Shown in pieces: positions 43,823 to 54,810 of a stretch of DNA of 64,000 nucleotides. The stretch is from NCBI GenBank assembly GCA_049999765.1, contig JBNGIQ010009468.1, positions 61,838 through 125,837 of the forward strand, in the 5' to 3' direction. The stretch comes from Phaeoceros laevis (Eukaryota; Anthocerotophyta; Anthocerotopsida; Notothyladales). The position numbers and the translations under genes were made by a program. Position 1 is the stretch's first letter. The number at the start of each line of letters is the position of its first letter. Under the pieces are notes generated by a model. It searched no databases. It saw only the letters and a program-made list of their open reading frames with translations, and was not told where the DNA came from.

Positions 43823-45607
43823 TCATAGAATACGGCGGGCCCTCAAATAGCTGAACATCGCTGCAAAGAGCAGCAGACCACCCAATATGATACCTGCAGT
43901 TGTGAACCAAAACGCTAGCACATGTTCTTCCAGGTAAGACTTCAAATTCATACCGAAAATGCCTGCTACCAGAGCTCCCAAGGCGGCGCAGAAGGTGCCC
44001 ACTTGGAGAAGCAGCTCTAAACGGCTCACTTCAAGCCTACGCGAGCTCAAATTCACGGAGATGGAGTCCTCCATCTCTCTGGCAGCATCAAGCAGCTTCT
44101 CAGCCTGACCATGACATGAATCACATCGCTGCAAGTAAAACTCCAGCAGCATCTCAATCTCCTCCTCCTTAGCTTCCACGGCCTGCTTGTCCATGTCAAC
44201 ATCACATTCCACCCCACTCTCCCCCCGAACGCATTTCAGGCCCATGATGGAAATCCGTTGAATATCCTCCTGACTCTCCAGAAGTTCCAGCAACATGTGC
44301 TGCAAGGCTCCTGCCTTGGAGCCCAATTCCACGAGGGCCTGTTTGCTCAGTCGAAGCTCTTCTAAAACGTCACCAGTGTATCGATTAGGTAACACCTTCA
44401 ACAACGAGGTTACTCTGGGCTCAACGTGCTGGAGACTGTTCTCCAGGCGTTGCGTCCTTGATATCAGAGCTGCCTCCACCACCTCCAGCTCAAATGGCAT
44501 GCTGGGAAAACTGCTGTTATCACTTGACATCCTTGGCAGCAAGCAATCTAAGAAAGCTTGAGCTCCCACACTGTTCTGATCAAAGACAAGAACGTTGTCA
44601 GGTGTTGCGATTGCCCGCAAGGACCCTAGGTTGAGCAGAATAGCTCGACTTCGCACCAGGATGGCTGGCAAGGAGGTGGTGGACCATAACGAGGGATCAA
44701 TGCGCCTCATATCTCTCAGCCTTAGGTCACTGCTTCTCAATAGCTGCCGCCTGCTGACAACTCTCTGCATCACCTTCCCTCCCGGTGTCACCTCGAGTAC
44801 ATGGTAGACAGGCTCCTTCGCAGCTATACCTGCAGATTCAGCAGCTGAGGAAGAAGCGGACCCGAAAATCGAGCCGTTACTTCGTGACCCGTCTTCACTT
44901 TCAGTGTCCCAGCCATTTTCCGAGAGAGTAGTAGCACTGCCGATGCCATCACTGCTCGTCAAGAACTGCCCATCCGCCAGCCAATCCTCCGAGATTGCAC
45001 CAACTTCGGGTTCTCTCAAGCGAGTACCTGCTACATTTGAATCGTCAAGCAGGTGGCTATCCCCTTCCACGTGCATTGACCTAGTGGACTGTGCCTGTTG
45101 AGGCAAACCCTGCTCAGTGGGACCGTCTCCACCCTGAGCCTGGTGCTGTTGGGAGATCCTCCAAGGCCTCACTAAGCTCGATCTGGGAAAAGGAACAGAC
45201 GGCAAGGACTGCTTCCAGGTACCTGATAGCTCATTCCCTGACAAAAACGCAGAGCAGGCTCCTGACAGACTTAAGCATTGCCCCAGCACTGTCATCCTCT
45301 CCTTGTAGACCAACAAAGCACAAATAGCCGAAAAATCCAGCGCATTCGGTCTAGCACTGCGAGCGTGAGCCTGGGGCTTCCTCGAGCCGAGTCCCTCTGC
45401 ACCTCTAAGAGATCCACATGCTAATCCTACATGACTTTCAGAGTTGCCAGCTCTCAAGGCCCTCGGCGAGACATCAAAACTCACCGGAGTGCACCCTGAG
45501 AAGCTTGGATCCGCTGAGGACTCAGGGATTGCTGCCTGCATAGACAAAGGAGCAAGGGCGGAAAGACTTGGCCTGGCAGCGCTGCTCATTGCTTGAGTCC
45601 AAGTCAT
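43823..45607 (-). CDS. MRS2/CorA-type magnesium channel
   Basis: Mg2+ transporter of the CorA superfamily, single exon, 594 residues. The C-terminus has two membrane helices joined by the diagnostic Gly-Met-Asn motif: FCAALGALVAGIFGMNLKSY, then FWFTTAGIILGGLLLFAAMF. The cytosolic domain starts near residue 280 with QRVVSRRQLLRSSDLRLRDM and includes RAILLNLGSLRAIATPDNVL and PFELEVVEAALISRTQRLEN, all typical of plant MRS2/MGT proteins. Long helices follow (EEEIEMLLEFYLQRCDSCHG). The N-terminal 250 residues are Ser/Ala-rich without known domains and may include an organelle leader. The lack of introns is unusual for this plant family as I know it. Which membrane it serves cannot be read from the sequence. 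Confidence 0.92.
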   Translation of the reverse strand: MTWTQAMSSAARPSLSALAPLSMQAAIPESSADPSFSGCTPVSFDVSPRALRAGNSESHVGLACGSLRGAEGLGSRKPQAHARSARPNALDFSAICALLVYKERMTVLGQCLSLSGACSAFLSGNELSGTWKQSLPSVPFPRSSLVRPWRISQQHQAQGGDGPTEQGLPQQAQSTRSMHVEGDSHLLDDSNVAGTRLREPEVGAISEDWLADGQFLTSSDGIGSATTLSENGWDTESEDGSRSNGSIFGSASSSAAESAGIAAKEPVYHVLEVTPGGKVMQRVVSRRQLLRSSDLRLRDMRRIDPSLWSTTSLPAILVRSRAILLNLGSLRAIATPDNVLVFDQNSVGAQAFLDCLLPRMSSDNSSFPSMPFELEVVEAALISRTQRLENSLQHVEPRVTSLLKVLPNRYTGDVLEELRLSKQALVELGSKAGALQHMLLELLESQEDIQRISIMGLKCVRGESGVECDVDMDKQAVEAKEEEIEMLLEFYLQRCDSCHGQAEKLLDAAREMEDSISVNLSSRRLEVSRLELLLQVGTFCAALGALVAGIFGMNLKSYLEEHVLAFWFTTAGIILGGLLLFAAMFSYLRARRIL

Positions 45608-47401
45608 GTCTGTCTCCCTTGTTACCCTTCACGAAATCCGTCGGAATTTGCATTAGTCCCTATTTGAAAGAATCTCGTCAGCCGCCGAGCACTCGCTGAG
45701 CCTACATTTAGCTGGGACCTTTGAATGGCTGCCTCCTCCTTATCAGCACTCCATCATGTACGAAACAGCGTTGTTTTTCGCCAACCTGTTGCACCTGGAA
45801 CCCCAAGCGGTTCCAGCCCGCGGCTCTGATCCTTGCGGGTCTGCGCCACCACCTCACCGGGATCGCCCCTCCACCATTGGCTGGCCGGTACCCCGGATCT
45901 CTCGCCACCACCACTATAGTCCGCCCGTCCGTCTGTCCGTCCGTTCGTCCGTCCGTGTCCGTCTATCCGTCCATCCTTGCCCCCTATATGAGCTTTCTTA
46001 TATTCATATTATGTTTTTGCTTGTTCTTCGAACTTCTTCCTACGATCGCGAGTCGCGACCATGGAGGTGTCATACAGAGTAATAGTATGTATTGGGAGGA
46101 TTTATTTTTTAGGAGGAGAATTTGTTTTATTAGTTAATTTATTTCAATATATGAGGTTCTATGCTATTATAACGTTTTTTTTTATTATATATGTCAAAGT
46201 TTCATACAATCTGTTGTAATATTCTTGCATCATATACAATATTATGGGAAGTAATTTGGGCAGCACACAAATATGAGCAATTAGATCACCATAATGATAT
46301 GCAATCGTGTATACTGTATAAGAGTAATAATATCAAAATAAAATAAAACATCTTTACCCACATACCTTGTTATCTTTGCTGGTAAGTTCGACAAGCCAAC
46401 CTTAGTATTGTGGGCCACATGGAAGGGTTTAACTAGCCATAGTTACACTTCAAGTTTTCTAAGCTTAGTTGGAAATGTGCGTTAGAAGTATTGCATGTAG
46501 ACCATCCAAGGTGGATGATGAGGTAAAAGATGTACCCCAAGCTCGAACTTTATCATGAATCTATTTTTTAATTATTCCCTATAATATCATATATAATATT
46601 AGCATACAAAATTATTATTAAAATATATAGCAAAAAAATATTTTATATATAACATAAAAAATATTATAATAACTTAAAACCTCATATATAGATAAATTAG
46701 TGAATAAATTTACCTAATATGGTATACCTTTATGGTAGCGTGTGAAAGACAAAGAAAGACAAAGGACAATCTAAACATGTACAAGCCAAATATGAGAAAG
46801 GCTACATGTTCTTATTATGGGGCAACCAGATTGTTTTTTAGGAGAACCGTGAACGAAAGGATGGTGCCGGACTGAAAGTTGGTGACCCGGGAGACGGAGT
46901 ACCGGCCAGGGGATGGACAACCGGAGGTGAAGGTGCGATTCCGATTAAGTGGTGGCGCAGAACTGCTAGAACCGCTTTTGGGTCCCCCATGGAAGGAGGT
47001 TGGCGTCATACACCGGATATAAACTTCTCCTTCCACAAGGTTTTTACGCTGTCATACACCGAAAATAAATCCATCTTCTTCATGTGGAACTTGTTGCTTT
47101 GCTGATTGCTGTCGTTTTTTCAAGGGTACCTTTGCTCCTTATTACAAGCTTCTGAAGTGATGAAGTCCACAATGGACTCGAGATTGACTTAAGGTTTATA
47201 TCATGGACGGCAAGTCAATCTCAGTAGCAACATAGATAAGAAGAATAGAGGCTTTATTTTGCCAATTGGCAACAATGTACATTAAGTGTGTATTAAGACT
47301 AGTGTGACGTCCGAAAGGAAACAAGGCTAAAAGCCGCAACTTTAGATCACCAAAACTATTGCTCAAAGTGCTTTCGTCCATTAGTATGCAATACGTTAGA
47401 A
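45608..47401. other. AT-rich intergenic stretch, 1.8 kb
   Basis: GC content drops sharply after about 45,980. Runs of A/T and ATAT words between 46100 and 46740 resemble degenerate transposon sequence. The frame at 46815-47036 (minus) is open but unrecognised. No gene is supported. Confidence 0.5.
45919..45976. repeat. CCGT tetranucleotide microsatellite
   Basis: An imperfect run of (CCGT)n with single-base variants (CTGT, TCGT, CTAT, CCAT), in the upstream flank of the MRS2 gene. Confidence 0.85.
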
Positions 47402-50346
47402 CTACTCAACCCAAGTCATAGACCCTACAATAAGGATATTATTGGGCAAAGGGCCTGGACAAGGTGCCATAAATGATATCTTCCGCCTGTACAATTTAAA
47501 AGTAGATCCAAGTAAAAACGTGACTTTCATTAAGAATCAAATATTTCATTCGAATCAAATGAAAATTTGCTGACCTGGCCATGTCGATATCAATGACATG
47601 CAGGAATCCAGCTACATTACTGCAACCAACAAACAGATTTGATAGTTATCGTTGCTTTTGCAAAATAACCTACACACATATGAATATATTATCCACCTTC
47701 AAACTTGAGATACATTCTCTATAAGTTTTGTGTAGAGACCTGGTTAGAAGATGTTCTCCATCTTTTGCATAAGACACTGCGAGTACACAATGTACAAGCT
47801 CTTTGCTAATGGTTACAAGGGAAACGCGAGTAGGATCAACAAAAGCATCAGAAGCAACTGGAGTAGCAGCAACTGGAGCATCAACAACTGGAGCATCAGC
47901 AACTGGAGCACCAACAACTAAAACTCCGGTAGCTGGGACACGAGATTTACGGCTAGCCAGCGCGCTCCCAATTCGAAAGATTTGTACGTCGTTGAAGCTA
48001 AATGTTGACGTGAATGGAGAAAGCTCATTGAAGATTCCATAGAAGTATTCCTGAAAAACCAGTATTTTATTCTGAATTAATAATTGATGTCCGAACAATT
48101 GAGCTTCATAAGTTGGATGGACAAAGGACGAATTGCATTTGTAGTAGCCCAGAGAAATATGAAAAACATCACAAGAATACTACTCCAAAGTAGTGTGATT
48201 AATTTTTTTCACTCTCATGTAATTCATGGATTTCGTCAAAACTCAAGGTGAAATTGTGTGTGCAAAGAACCAAAATTTAAGTGGGTCCGGCTCAAACTCT
48301 TATTTTCTGCATTCTAGTTCGTTGGCGGAGTTTAGTATTTCGAGAAATCACGCCTCCAGATTTGTGGAGCTTTACAACATCTATACCTTGTCTGCCTTTC
48401 AGAACAGCTTGGAGGCTGCTATAAAGTTTCTCCTAAGTGTCCATAGAGTCAAATGTCACGTACAAATTAGCTTTTGGGGAACTATTTCAAAGGCATACAA
48501 CTACTGACTTTCAACAAATGCACAAATGCAATCATACGTTGGTACAATTCATAACAAAAACTTACTTGTCCAATGACCAAGATAACACTTGCATTGAATG
48601 CTTCGACGGTTTTTAAAAGTAACTAATAGAACATCCAAAAAAGGAATGTATCACTACTTTAATTCATTCATTCATTTAAGCAATCCAGAATATTCTTTTT
48701 AATAGCATTGATATGCAATTTTATGATATGAAACGTGCAGACACAAGGTTCATCTTCGATATATATTGAGTTGTAGCTCAATCAAAGTACCTCTAAACCT
48801 GTACCTTCCACCCACCCCATGGTATTGATGATCATTCCTGATGCTCGTACTTCTGCATTTGTTGAAGTTTGAGATTCCAGATTTCTAGCTAACTCTTTCA
48901 TCAGTGTTTGATACAAGTCTGTATTTATACTGCAAGTATTTTTTCAGAAGCAAGATCAAATCTTATTAATGCAAAATCCAAACAGTTCAAATTGAGAACA
49001 AAGATCACCTGGGACTTGTATGCCCATAAAAATGAACCAATGACATAGTCATAGGGACTCCCTCGGTGGGATCTATTGGCATTTCAATTGGAGTTGCAGC
49101 TATAGTGCCTGGCACAGTAATTGCTCCTTGGCCAACATCAAGCTCAACAAATATGGGTTTCCAACCTTGTCTGGCTGCCCATCCAAGCAACATTTTTACC
49201 AAGCTACTCTTTCCAGAGTCACTTGGCCCAACAACCATAACCCGTGGGCCCTGTCACACATTTGAATAGAAAGAACAACTTAAAGTAATTATTTGGTGAA
49301 CATTACGGCTATAAAAATCAAAACCAACATCATACATATTGAGATTTATTCCTTTGCACTAGGCTATATATACTTTTATGTGCACAAAGAGTAGGATATG
49401 TGTGGAAGCAAGTTCATGACTTACATAAGAGTCAGAGGGAATGTTATGTTGTTGATTCAGAATAGGAGACGAAGGAGAGGAAGAGGCCCTGGAAGAATAT
49501 TCTTTTGCATATTGCCGCCGACGCTCCAACACAGCATGACAATTCACATAACTCACCATAGGAGTCTGAACCATCAACACATCATTATTACCACATTTTG
49601 TCAACATCCCAGGCAAGTACACCATGCAAAAAATGTTGACATGTATCAACAATGCTATGAGAAATACTACAGTTAAAATGTTGCATGCTATTTAACTACA
49701 GAAGTTTGCTCACACATACAGACTTTCCACTCAATGGCAATATCCGAGTGGTGGAGTAAGTATGTTAACATTTATATCAGTCCTTAGAATATTTTACAGA
49801 ATTTTGTTCACACTTTAATACATACAGACTTTCCACTCAGTGGCAATACAGAGTAGTGGAGTAAGTATGTTAATATTTATATCAGTCCTTAGAATATTTT
49901 ACCTCATCCGCTGTGTAAGCAACTTCATAATCGCCTTCGAGTTCAACAAGAGCTTCATTCCACGTGAAGATCTGTGACACATGTGTACAAGATCAATATG
50001 ATATACAAAGAATGAGATTTTTTTTACAACAAGAAAAACCCATACAGATCAAGGTGCTACCCTCTATACGAATTACAATAAAGGAATAAAAGAATATCAG
50101 ATGCAGTAAATGGTATATGAAATATGTGGATAGGACACTTACAGCAAACTTTTGGGCTATGGGGAATGATATCCAATTTGAAATTACGAGCTCGGAACCA
50201 AATATCTCTGCTGATCCTGAAATAAGTTGAACACGTATAGGGAAATTCCATCCAACCTCTACACGTAGCTCACTTTCTTTGTTCAATTTAAATTTGTGAG
50301 TTGGGACAGGAGGAGCAGCAGTTGTTGATCCTTCAGGTGCAGCCAT
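47402..50346 (-). CDS. CLP1: Polyribonucleotide 5'-hydroxyl-kinase / pre-mRNA cleavage factor CLP1
   Basis: Works in mRNA 3'-end cleavage and tRNA splicing in the nucleus. Ten exons join in phase: 50143-50346, 49903-49971, 49425-49565, 49009-49250, 48791-48929, 48566-48622, 48298-48432, 47740-48050, 47575-47619, 47402-47486, giving 475 residues. The N-terminal domain has FKLNKESELRVEV, FTWNEALVELEGDYEVAYTA and TPMVSYVNCHAVLERRR. The P-loop is VVGPSDSGKSSLVKMLLGWA, followed by WKPIFVELDVGQGAITVPGT. Later hallmarks are MIINTMGWVEGTGLELLLKT, VILVIGQEKLYSSL and KLHKSGGVISRN. The C-terminus is SNVAGFLHVIDIDMARR and APCPGPLPNNILIVGSMTW. The penultimate domain carries an odd Ala/Val/Pro repeat (VADAPVVDAPVAATPVASDA). 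Introns are AT-rich and one contains a duplicated splice-donor region. Confidence 0.93.
49719..49903. repeat. Tandem duplication in CLP1 intron 2, 106-bp period
   Basis: GACTTTCCACTCA begins copies at 49721 and 49827. Both run through GGAGTAAGTATGTTAA and ATATCAGTCCTTAGAATATT to the base pairs that form the 5' splice site of exon 2 (49903). The duplication therefore copied the first 75 or so intron bases. Confidence 0.85.
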
Positions 50347-51985
50347 ATAGCCCTCCTTTTGTCTAAATTAGCTGAAGATAACATGTGCTCTTCTAGTTTT
50401 AAATTAGCTCAAAAATAAAAGAAACTAGAAGTCAAGATATAATTCAAGAAAAACAATCATTAACCTATGAAGTAGAGCATTACTTCAATACTCTGACATT
50501 ACTATGAATTTGTCATTTCTAGGAATTTGACTGTTTTGGAAGCATTCATATTGCTTATACTATTGCATTTGGAACCATCAAACCTTTAATAATATGGTTA
50601 GGAAGTATTAAAAGAAAAAGACAAAACAACTTCATGTGATTAGACTTTGAGGAAGGATTGTTCAAGTTGTTGTGTGTAAATAGGGTTCACATGAGTAGCC
50701 TTCCGATGGTTATTGGTGTTCATTGGATTCTCTTATGGAGAGTGGAAGGGTGCTATGAAAACTTGATGGATAAGCCCTCCATTTGGCTTATCATTTTGCT
50801 TAGCAACTTAGGAGGAGTAATGGCATCAGCTTCCTTAAGCTACTACTTCAAACATATTAGCAATGATCCACCGCTAGCTTAAGGGAGGACCTTAAGACGT
50901 GAAATCACATCTAAGGAGTGTTGGGGGTCGCGATGCCAAGGGTGGTTTGCATTCCACTACGCTACAATTGCAATAGTATAGAGTCTACCAGCTCGAAGGA
51001 GAAGTGCAATGGAAAACCAGCAAAGAGTAGTAGATCCGGAGGACCACACTATGGCATGTCTTAAGCTATCTATGCATTCACCGACTTATTATTAAGGCTG
51101 GACTCCTCCTGGACGATAACCAGCAGCGTCCTGTTCAACTCCCAGCTCACAACCGGGGATGGTCATGCGAGGTCGATTGTCGTCACTGAGTCCACATCCG
51201 CAAAGCTGTGCTGATTATTAGCCCCTACACAGCATTTGTTCAAGGCGGCCCCACAGGCAAACCTAATGTAGTTTGATTGAGAGTGGTGGCAAGCGCAAGA
51301 AACGAGTGTGAGTGATACAGTACTGTAGTCACACACTAAAGGTAGCCGATTGGGAGACGAGTCAATCATTCGTGGCGAGAAGCTACTAGCCTTGCAGGTC
51401 GTGACAAGGGCCCAGGGTTACAGTACTCCCTGGCGAAACGGATCTGGCGGAATTGGGTTCTCGTACAAATAACGCCTAAGGTTGGCGATCGTGACATAGG
51501 GCCCAGGGTACAGTACTCCCTGGCGAAACGGATCTGGCGGAACTGGGTTCTCGTACAAATAACGCCTCAGGTTGGCGAAACACTCATGACTGCCGCCGCC
51601 AAGTAGTCAGGGCTTGTGGACAGCCCGGGCAGACTGCGGATTTTACCGTTGCCGAGGAAAATGGCCTCCTATCAAAATGTTCGCGGGACTCTTCTTGCTT
51701 CTGGAATAATTGCTGCCTCGCTTCTCCATGCCCCCAGCGCTCCCCTCCTCTTTGCCTATTAGTCCTCCTCCTTGCTGTGTGATGGTTGGAGGTGAGGCAA
51801 GAAGATCTTGGTCTCCCCTCTCCTTGTGCCTGCTCAGGTTCTGGCATTGCGTCGGGTAGAAGTCGGCGTGAGCTACAATTTGCTGCTCAGACTCGGACTA
51901 ATGATATCTTCCGGTCACTGCTGCTGCACTGAGGTGCCCTGTGATAGCTGATGCTGGAGCAGATGGCGCATGCTTCCTGCGTGCT
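50347..51985. other. Intergenic / upstream flank of B3 gene
   Basis: AT-rich to about 50880, then more mixed. The plus-strand frame 50658-50882 (74 residues) looks hydrophobic but resembles nothing I know. Between 51395 and 51580 a tandem duplication is listed separately. From 51600 on, the sequence probably forms the leader of the B3 gene. Confidence 0.5.
51395..51580. repeat. Two-copy tandem repeat, 90-bp period
   Basis: Copies start near 51401 and 51491 with GTGACAAGGGCCCAGGG and GTGACATAGGGCCCAGGG. They share ACAGTACTCCCTGGCGAAAC, GGATCTGGCGGAA and CTCGTACAAATAACGCCT. They are about 95% identical, so the duplication is fairly recent. Confidence 0.88.
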
Positions 51986-53844
51986 ATGCTCCCAAAATTG
52001 TCGCAGAATTCATGGAAATGGGAGCCGTCGTGGTGCATCATTTCCAGGTTTCGCTGTTGTGGTGAACAGGAGCTGTTTGGACGAGGACTTTCTGGTGAGG
52101 AGAAAGTTGGTGGTGTGGATGTCAATTGTCAGGGCTGTGAGTCTGAAATTGCCAGTTTCTGTTTGCAGAGCGTGCCGACAGGATTTGCAGATGACTTGCG
52201 GGAAATGCTGGACGAGGCATGGGAGATGCAAGAGGGATGCTTGTATCTCGAAGGCCCTAGTGGTAGACGCTGGCCGGTGGCGACCTGCGAGGTCAGCCTT
52301 GCCTTTGTCGAGGGTTGGCACTCCTTCGCAACGGATAATTCCTTGGAGGCCGGGGATGTGCTTTTCTTCAAGGTAATAGATTCTCTGGTCCTGGCTGTGT
52401 CCGTTTTTGACGCTCAAGGGAGTGCAAAAATGAAGCTTTTTCCAGGGAGCAACACTTCGAGCTGCAATGAGGCGTCCGGGCTTGACCAGTCACAGAAAGA
52501 GCAGCCTTCTAAGCGCCGGTTTAGACGACTGTGCAAGGCAGCCGAGCGCTCCGGGACTTCGAGTGCTGCTTTGTCTGTCCAGCCGAAGGAGGAGCCCTGC
52601 AGTGACGAGCTGTGGTCCCATGCTGACCAAGCAGCTGCTCTGGAGCAACCACTTTGCTCCGGAGAGAAGCGCGCCTTGGGGCCAAGGAAGTTGCATTTTG
52701 GCACACCAGAAGAGGATTCTGGCCTGTGGGAAGAGTATTTGGCGCCGACCCTGGAAGAGGTTCCTGGCTACAAGCAGGTGAAGGAAGAACTTGTCGACCT
52801 GGATCAGTGGGAAGAGTTTCCTAACCGGAATCAGGTGAAGCAAGAAATTGTCGACCTGGATCAGCGGGAAGAGGTTCCTGACTGGAAGCAGGTGAAGCAA
52901 GAAGTTGTTGACCTGGATATGTTGGCTGAGGTTCCTGGCCGCAAGGAGGTGAAGCACGAAGTTATCGACCTGGATCAGTTGGGAGAGGAAGCCACTCCTG
53001 CAACGCCAGTCAAACAAGTGGCTGTTGCTGTTGGTAGAGGTTCACAAAAACGGGTGCATTCGATGATGTCAGTTCTTGAGAGGTGTTTTGCCCGAGACAC
53101 GAAGCAGCCTGGAGGTGAATCTGCCAGATCAGGAGACTTGGACGTGGACAGAAGCACTTTGAAGGGATTTGGTTTCCATTCGGCCAGGCGCCAGGTAACT
53201 GAGGAGGAGATAAAGGCAGCCTTGCAGAGGGCTGAGGCTAAAGTTCGGGACTGCAAGCACCCAGCATTCTCGATACGTATGATGAAATCTCACGTCCTAC
53301 GCGGTTTCTGGCTGGTAAGCTTCTCACACAGTTGGCCGGACAGGGTTGCCGGGTGAAGGTTAAGTGCATGAATTGAGAAATGGATGTTGTCTTCATGTGG
53401 CAGGGTTTACCGGACAAGCTTTGCAAACATCTTGGGAGGGCGAACAGATTGGGTTGGCTGGTAGACGGTCAAGGGAGAAGGACAAGTGTGAAGTACATTT
53501 CCGAGAATCGATCTGGAGGAGGGCTCAGCGCAGGGTGGGGTGGTTTCGCTAGGAAGCGCACTTTAGATTTGGATGATGTGTGCGTTTTTGAGCTGGTGGA
53601 CAAGGCCAAGTTCATATTGCAGATTCATATCTTCAGAGTGGTTGATTTTGATGACTCTGACATGATTTGCAAGCATCTGNNNNNNNNNNNNNNNNNNNNN
53701 NNNNNNNNNNNNNNNNNNNNNNNNNNNNNNNNNNNNNNNNNNNNNNNNNNNNNNNNNNNNNNNNNNNNNNNNNNNNNNNTTTTGCAAGCATCTGACGCCC
53801 CCAAGGGGATCTCAGATGCTTGCAGATCCCTAGATTTGTTGTAA
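51986..53844 (+). CDS. Two-B3-domain transcription factor with SUMO-site/SIM repeats
   Basis: Plant-specific DNA-binding protein. Exon 1 (51986-53314; upstream in-frame sequence has no ATG, and the leader may be spliced) joins exon 2 at 53404. B3 domain one covers about residues 60-145 (VPTGFADDLREML, GPSGRRWPVATCEV, WHSFATDNSLEAGDVLFF). Domain two begins near residue 425 (HPAFSIRMMKSHVLRGFWL) and continues GLPDKLCKHLGRANRLGWLV and LDLDDVCVFELVDKAKFILQ. Between them lie a basic patch (KRRFRR) and four 19-residue repeats of the type VKQEVVDLD. Exon 2 runs into a 100-N gap at 53680. If the shared flank TTTGCAAGCATCTG is collapsed, the frame ends at a TAG at 53831; with the gap as drawn it ends at 53844. 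Exon 1 is otherwise unbroken. The subfamily (REM-like) is inferred from the double-B3 layout. Confidence 0.8.
52754..52990 (+). repeat. Four 57-bp in-frame repeats encoding psi-K-x-E plus V/I-V/I-D-L-D
   Basis: Units of exactly 57 bp place lysine codons at 52781, 52838, 52895 and 52952. Each encodes Val-Lys-x-Glu (KEE, KQE, KQE, KHE), a SUMO-acceptor consensus, followed directly by LVDLD, IVDLD, VVDLD or VIDLD, the core of a SUMO-interaction motif in acidic context. The linkers vary (VPGYKQ, FPNRNQ, VPDWKQ, VPGRKE) while the motif core is kept. Confidence 0.9.
53680..53779. other. Assembly gap (100 N), flanks overlap
   Basis: Bases before the gap end ATTTGCAAGCATCTG and bases after begin TTTTGCAAGCATCTGA. 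The 14-mer TTTGCAAGCATCTG is on both sides, so the gap may be an unmerged overlap of zero or negative size. Confidence 0.9.
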
Positions 53845-54164
53845 CAGTTGGTGGGCACATCGAAGTAACCTCTCAGCAGGAGGCAGTTCGTAATTTGGCA
53901 AGCCAAGAGACCCTTGTAGTAAGCATAGCAAGCTCGATCGGTCGTGGACAGAAGTACAGGGGCTTCCAAAGCGTGAAGGTCTGAGGAACAGGACAAAGGA
54001 CAGCCTCCACTATTTTCCCCATCAGTCTTGATTCTGGGTGGCTTCCTGTTGAATCACGCTTGAATGGCATAGTATACTTAGACAGGAGTCTGTAACTTGA
54101 TTCAGGAGTCGACCCCTACTTCCGTCATGATGGTGGAGATGTATTTCCTCGTAGGGATGGTATC

Positions 54165-54711
54165 TCAGAAAAAAACGAAGAAAGAAGCATGGGGCATGGG
54201 GAGGAAGAAGAGATGATGACGACGAAGAAGATTTAGATAGGCTGTACCAATCGCTGCCTCGGCATTCATTGATAAGAAAAACCCTGGATTTGTTGACCAG
54301 GTACCTACTTGTCTTGAAAGGCCCAAGAATGTCTTCCCATCAGCTGTTCTGATGTAATGCCGCACATCAAAACTAGTCCATCCATGGGCATTCACAGAGC
54401 ACAGAAAAGAGTCATCCTCGGAGAGATCCGGAGACTTTATCAGGTTCAAGTCACCACCCCCATCTAGCAGCTCTCCGTTCTCTCCATACTCCGGCTTCGC
54501 CATGCCAGCCAGCTGACTGTAGACGAAGTAGTCTACTCCTGAGGTGAAAATCAACCCTACCCGGTGCTTCCAGGTGAAGGAGGAATTGAAGATGACCAGT
54601 CTGACGATGATGTACACCACATTGCAACCCAGGATGACATAGCGCAATACTCTGAGATGCCTCTCATTCTCCTCCATCCTCTTCTTCGCACTTCGCACCC
54701 TTGTTTGCCAT
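54165..54711 (-). pseudogene. TMEM208-like gene fragment with frameshift and foreign tail
   Basis: TMEM208 (SND2 in yeast) helps insert proteins into the endoplasmic reticulum. On the minus strand ATG 54711 gives MANKGAK. The remaining family start SAKKRMEENERHLRVLRYVI lies in another frame, so one base appears to be lost. The frame then follows TMEM208 closely: CNVVYIIVRLVIFNSSFTWK, HRVGLIFTSGVDYFVYSQL and KPEYGENGELLDGG. After that the family's last membrane helices are absent. They are replaced by LIKSPDLSEDDSFLCSVNAH and RHYIRTADGKTFLG, a sequence found again at 57398-57637. So this is a truncated, chimeric copy. An assembly indel could explain the frameshift but not the new tail. Confidence 0.7.
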
Positions 54712-54798
54712 CGACACGCTGAATTTTTGCTATTCTAGTAGTAATCCTCGATTTGTCTCGCAAAAACCTCCAACGCTAGGTTATCAACTTATCAGCCT

Positions 54799-54810
54799 AT
54801 ATATATATGA
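54799..54810 (-). promoter_or_regulatory. TATA-rich run upstream of TMEM208-like copy
   Basis: A run of TATATATATA lies about 90 bp upstream of the ATG at 54711 on the minus strand, at a spacing that fits a core promoter. The copied segment may include its promoter. Confidence 0.35.

Noticed and set aside
46815-47036. Candidate last exon of CLP1
   Set aside because: The true C-terminus (APCPGPLPNNILIVGSMTW) was found at 47402-47486, so this frame is not part of the gene.
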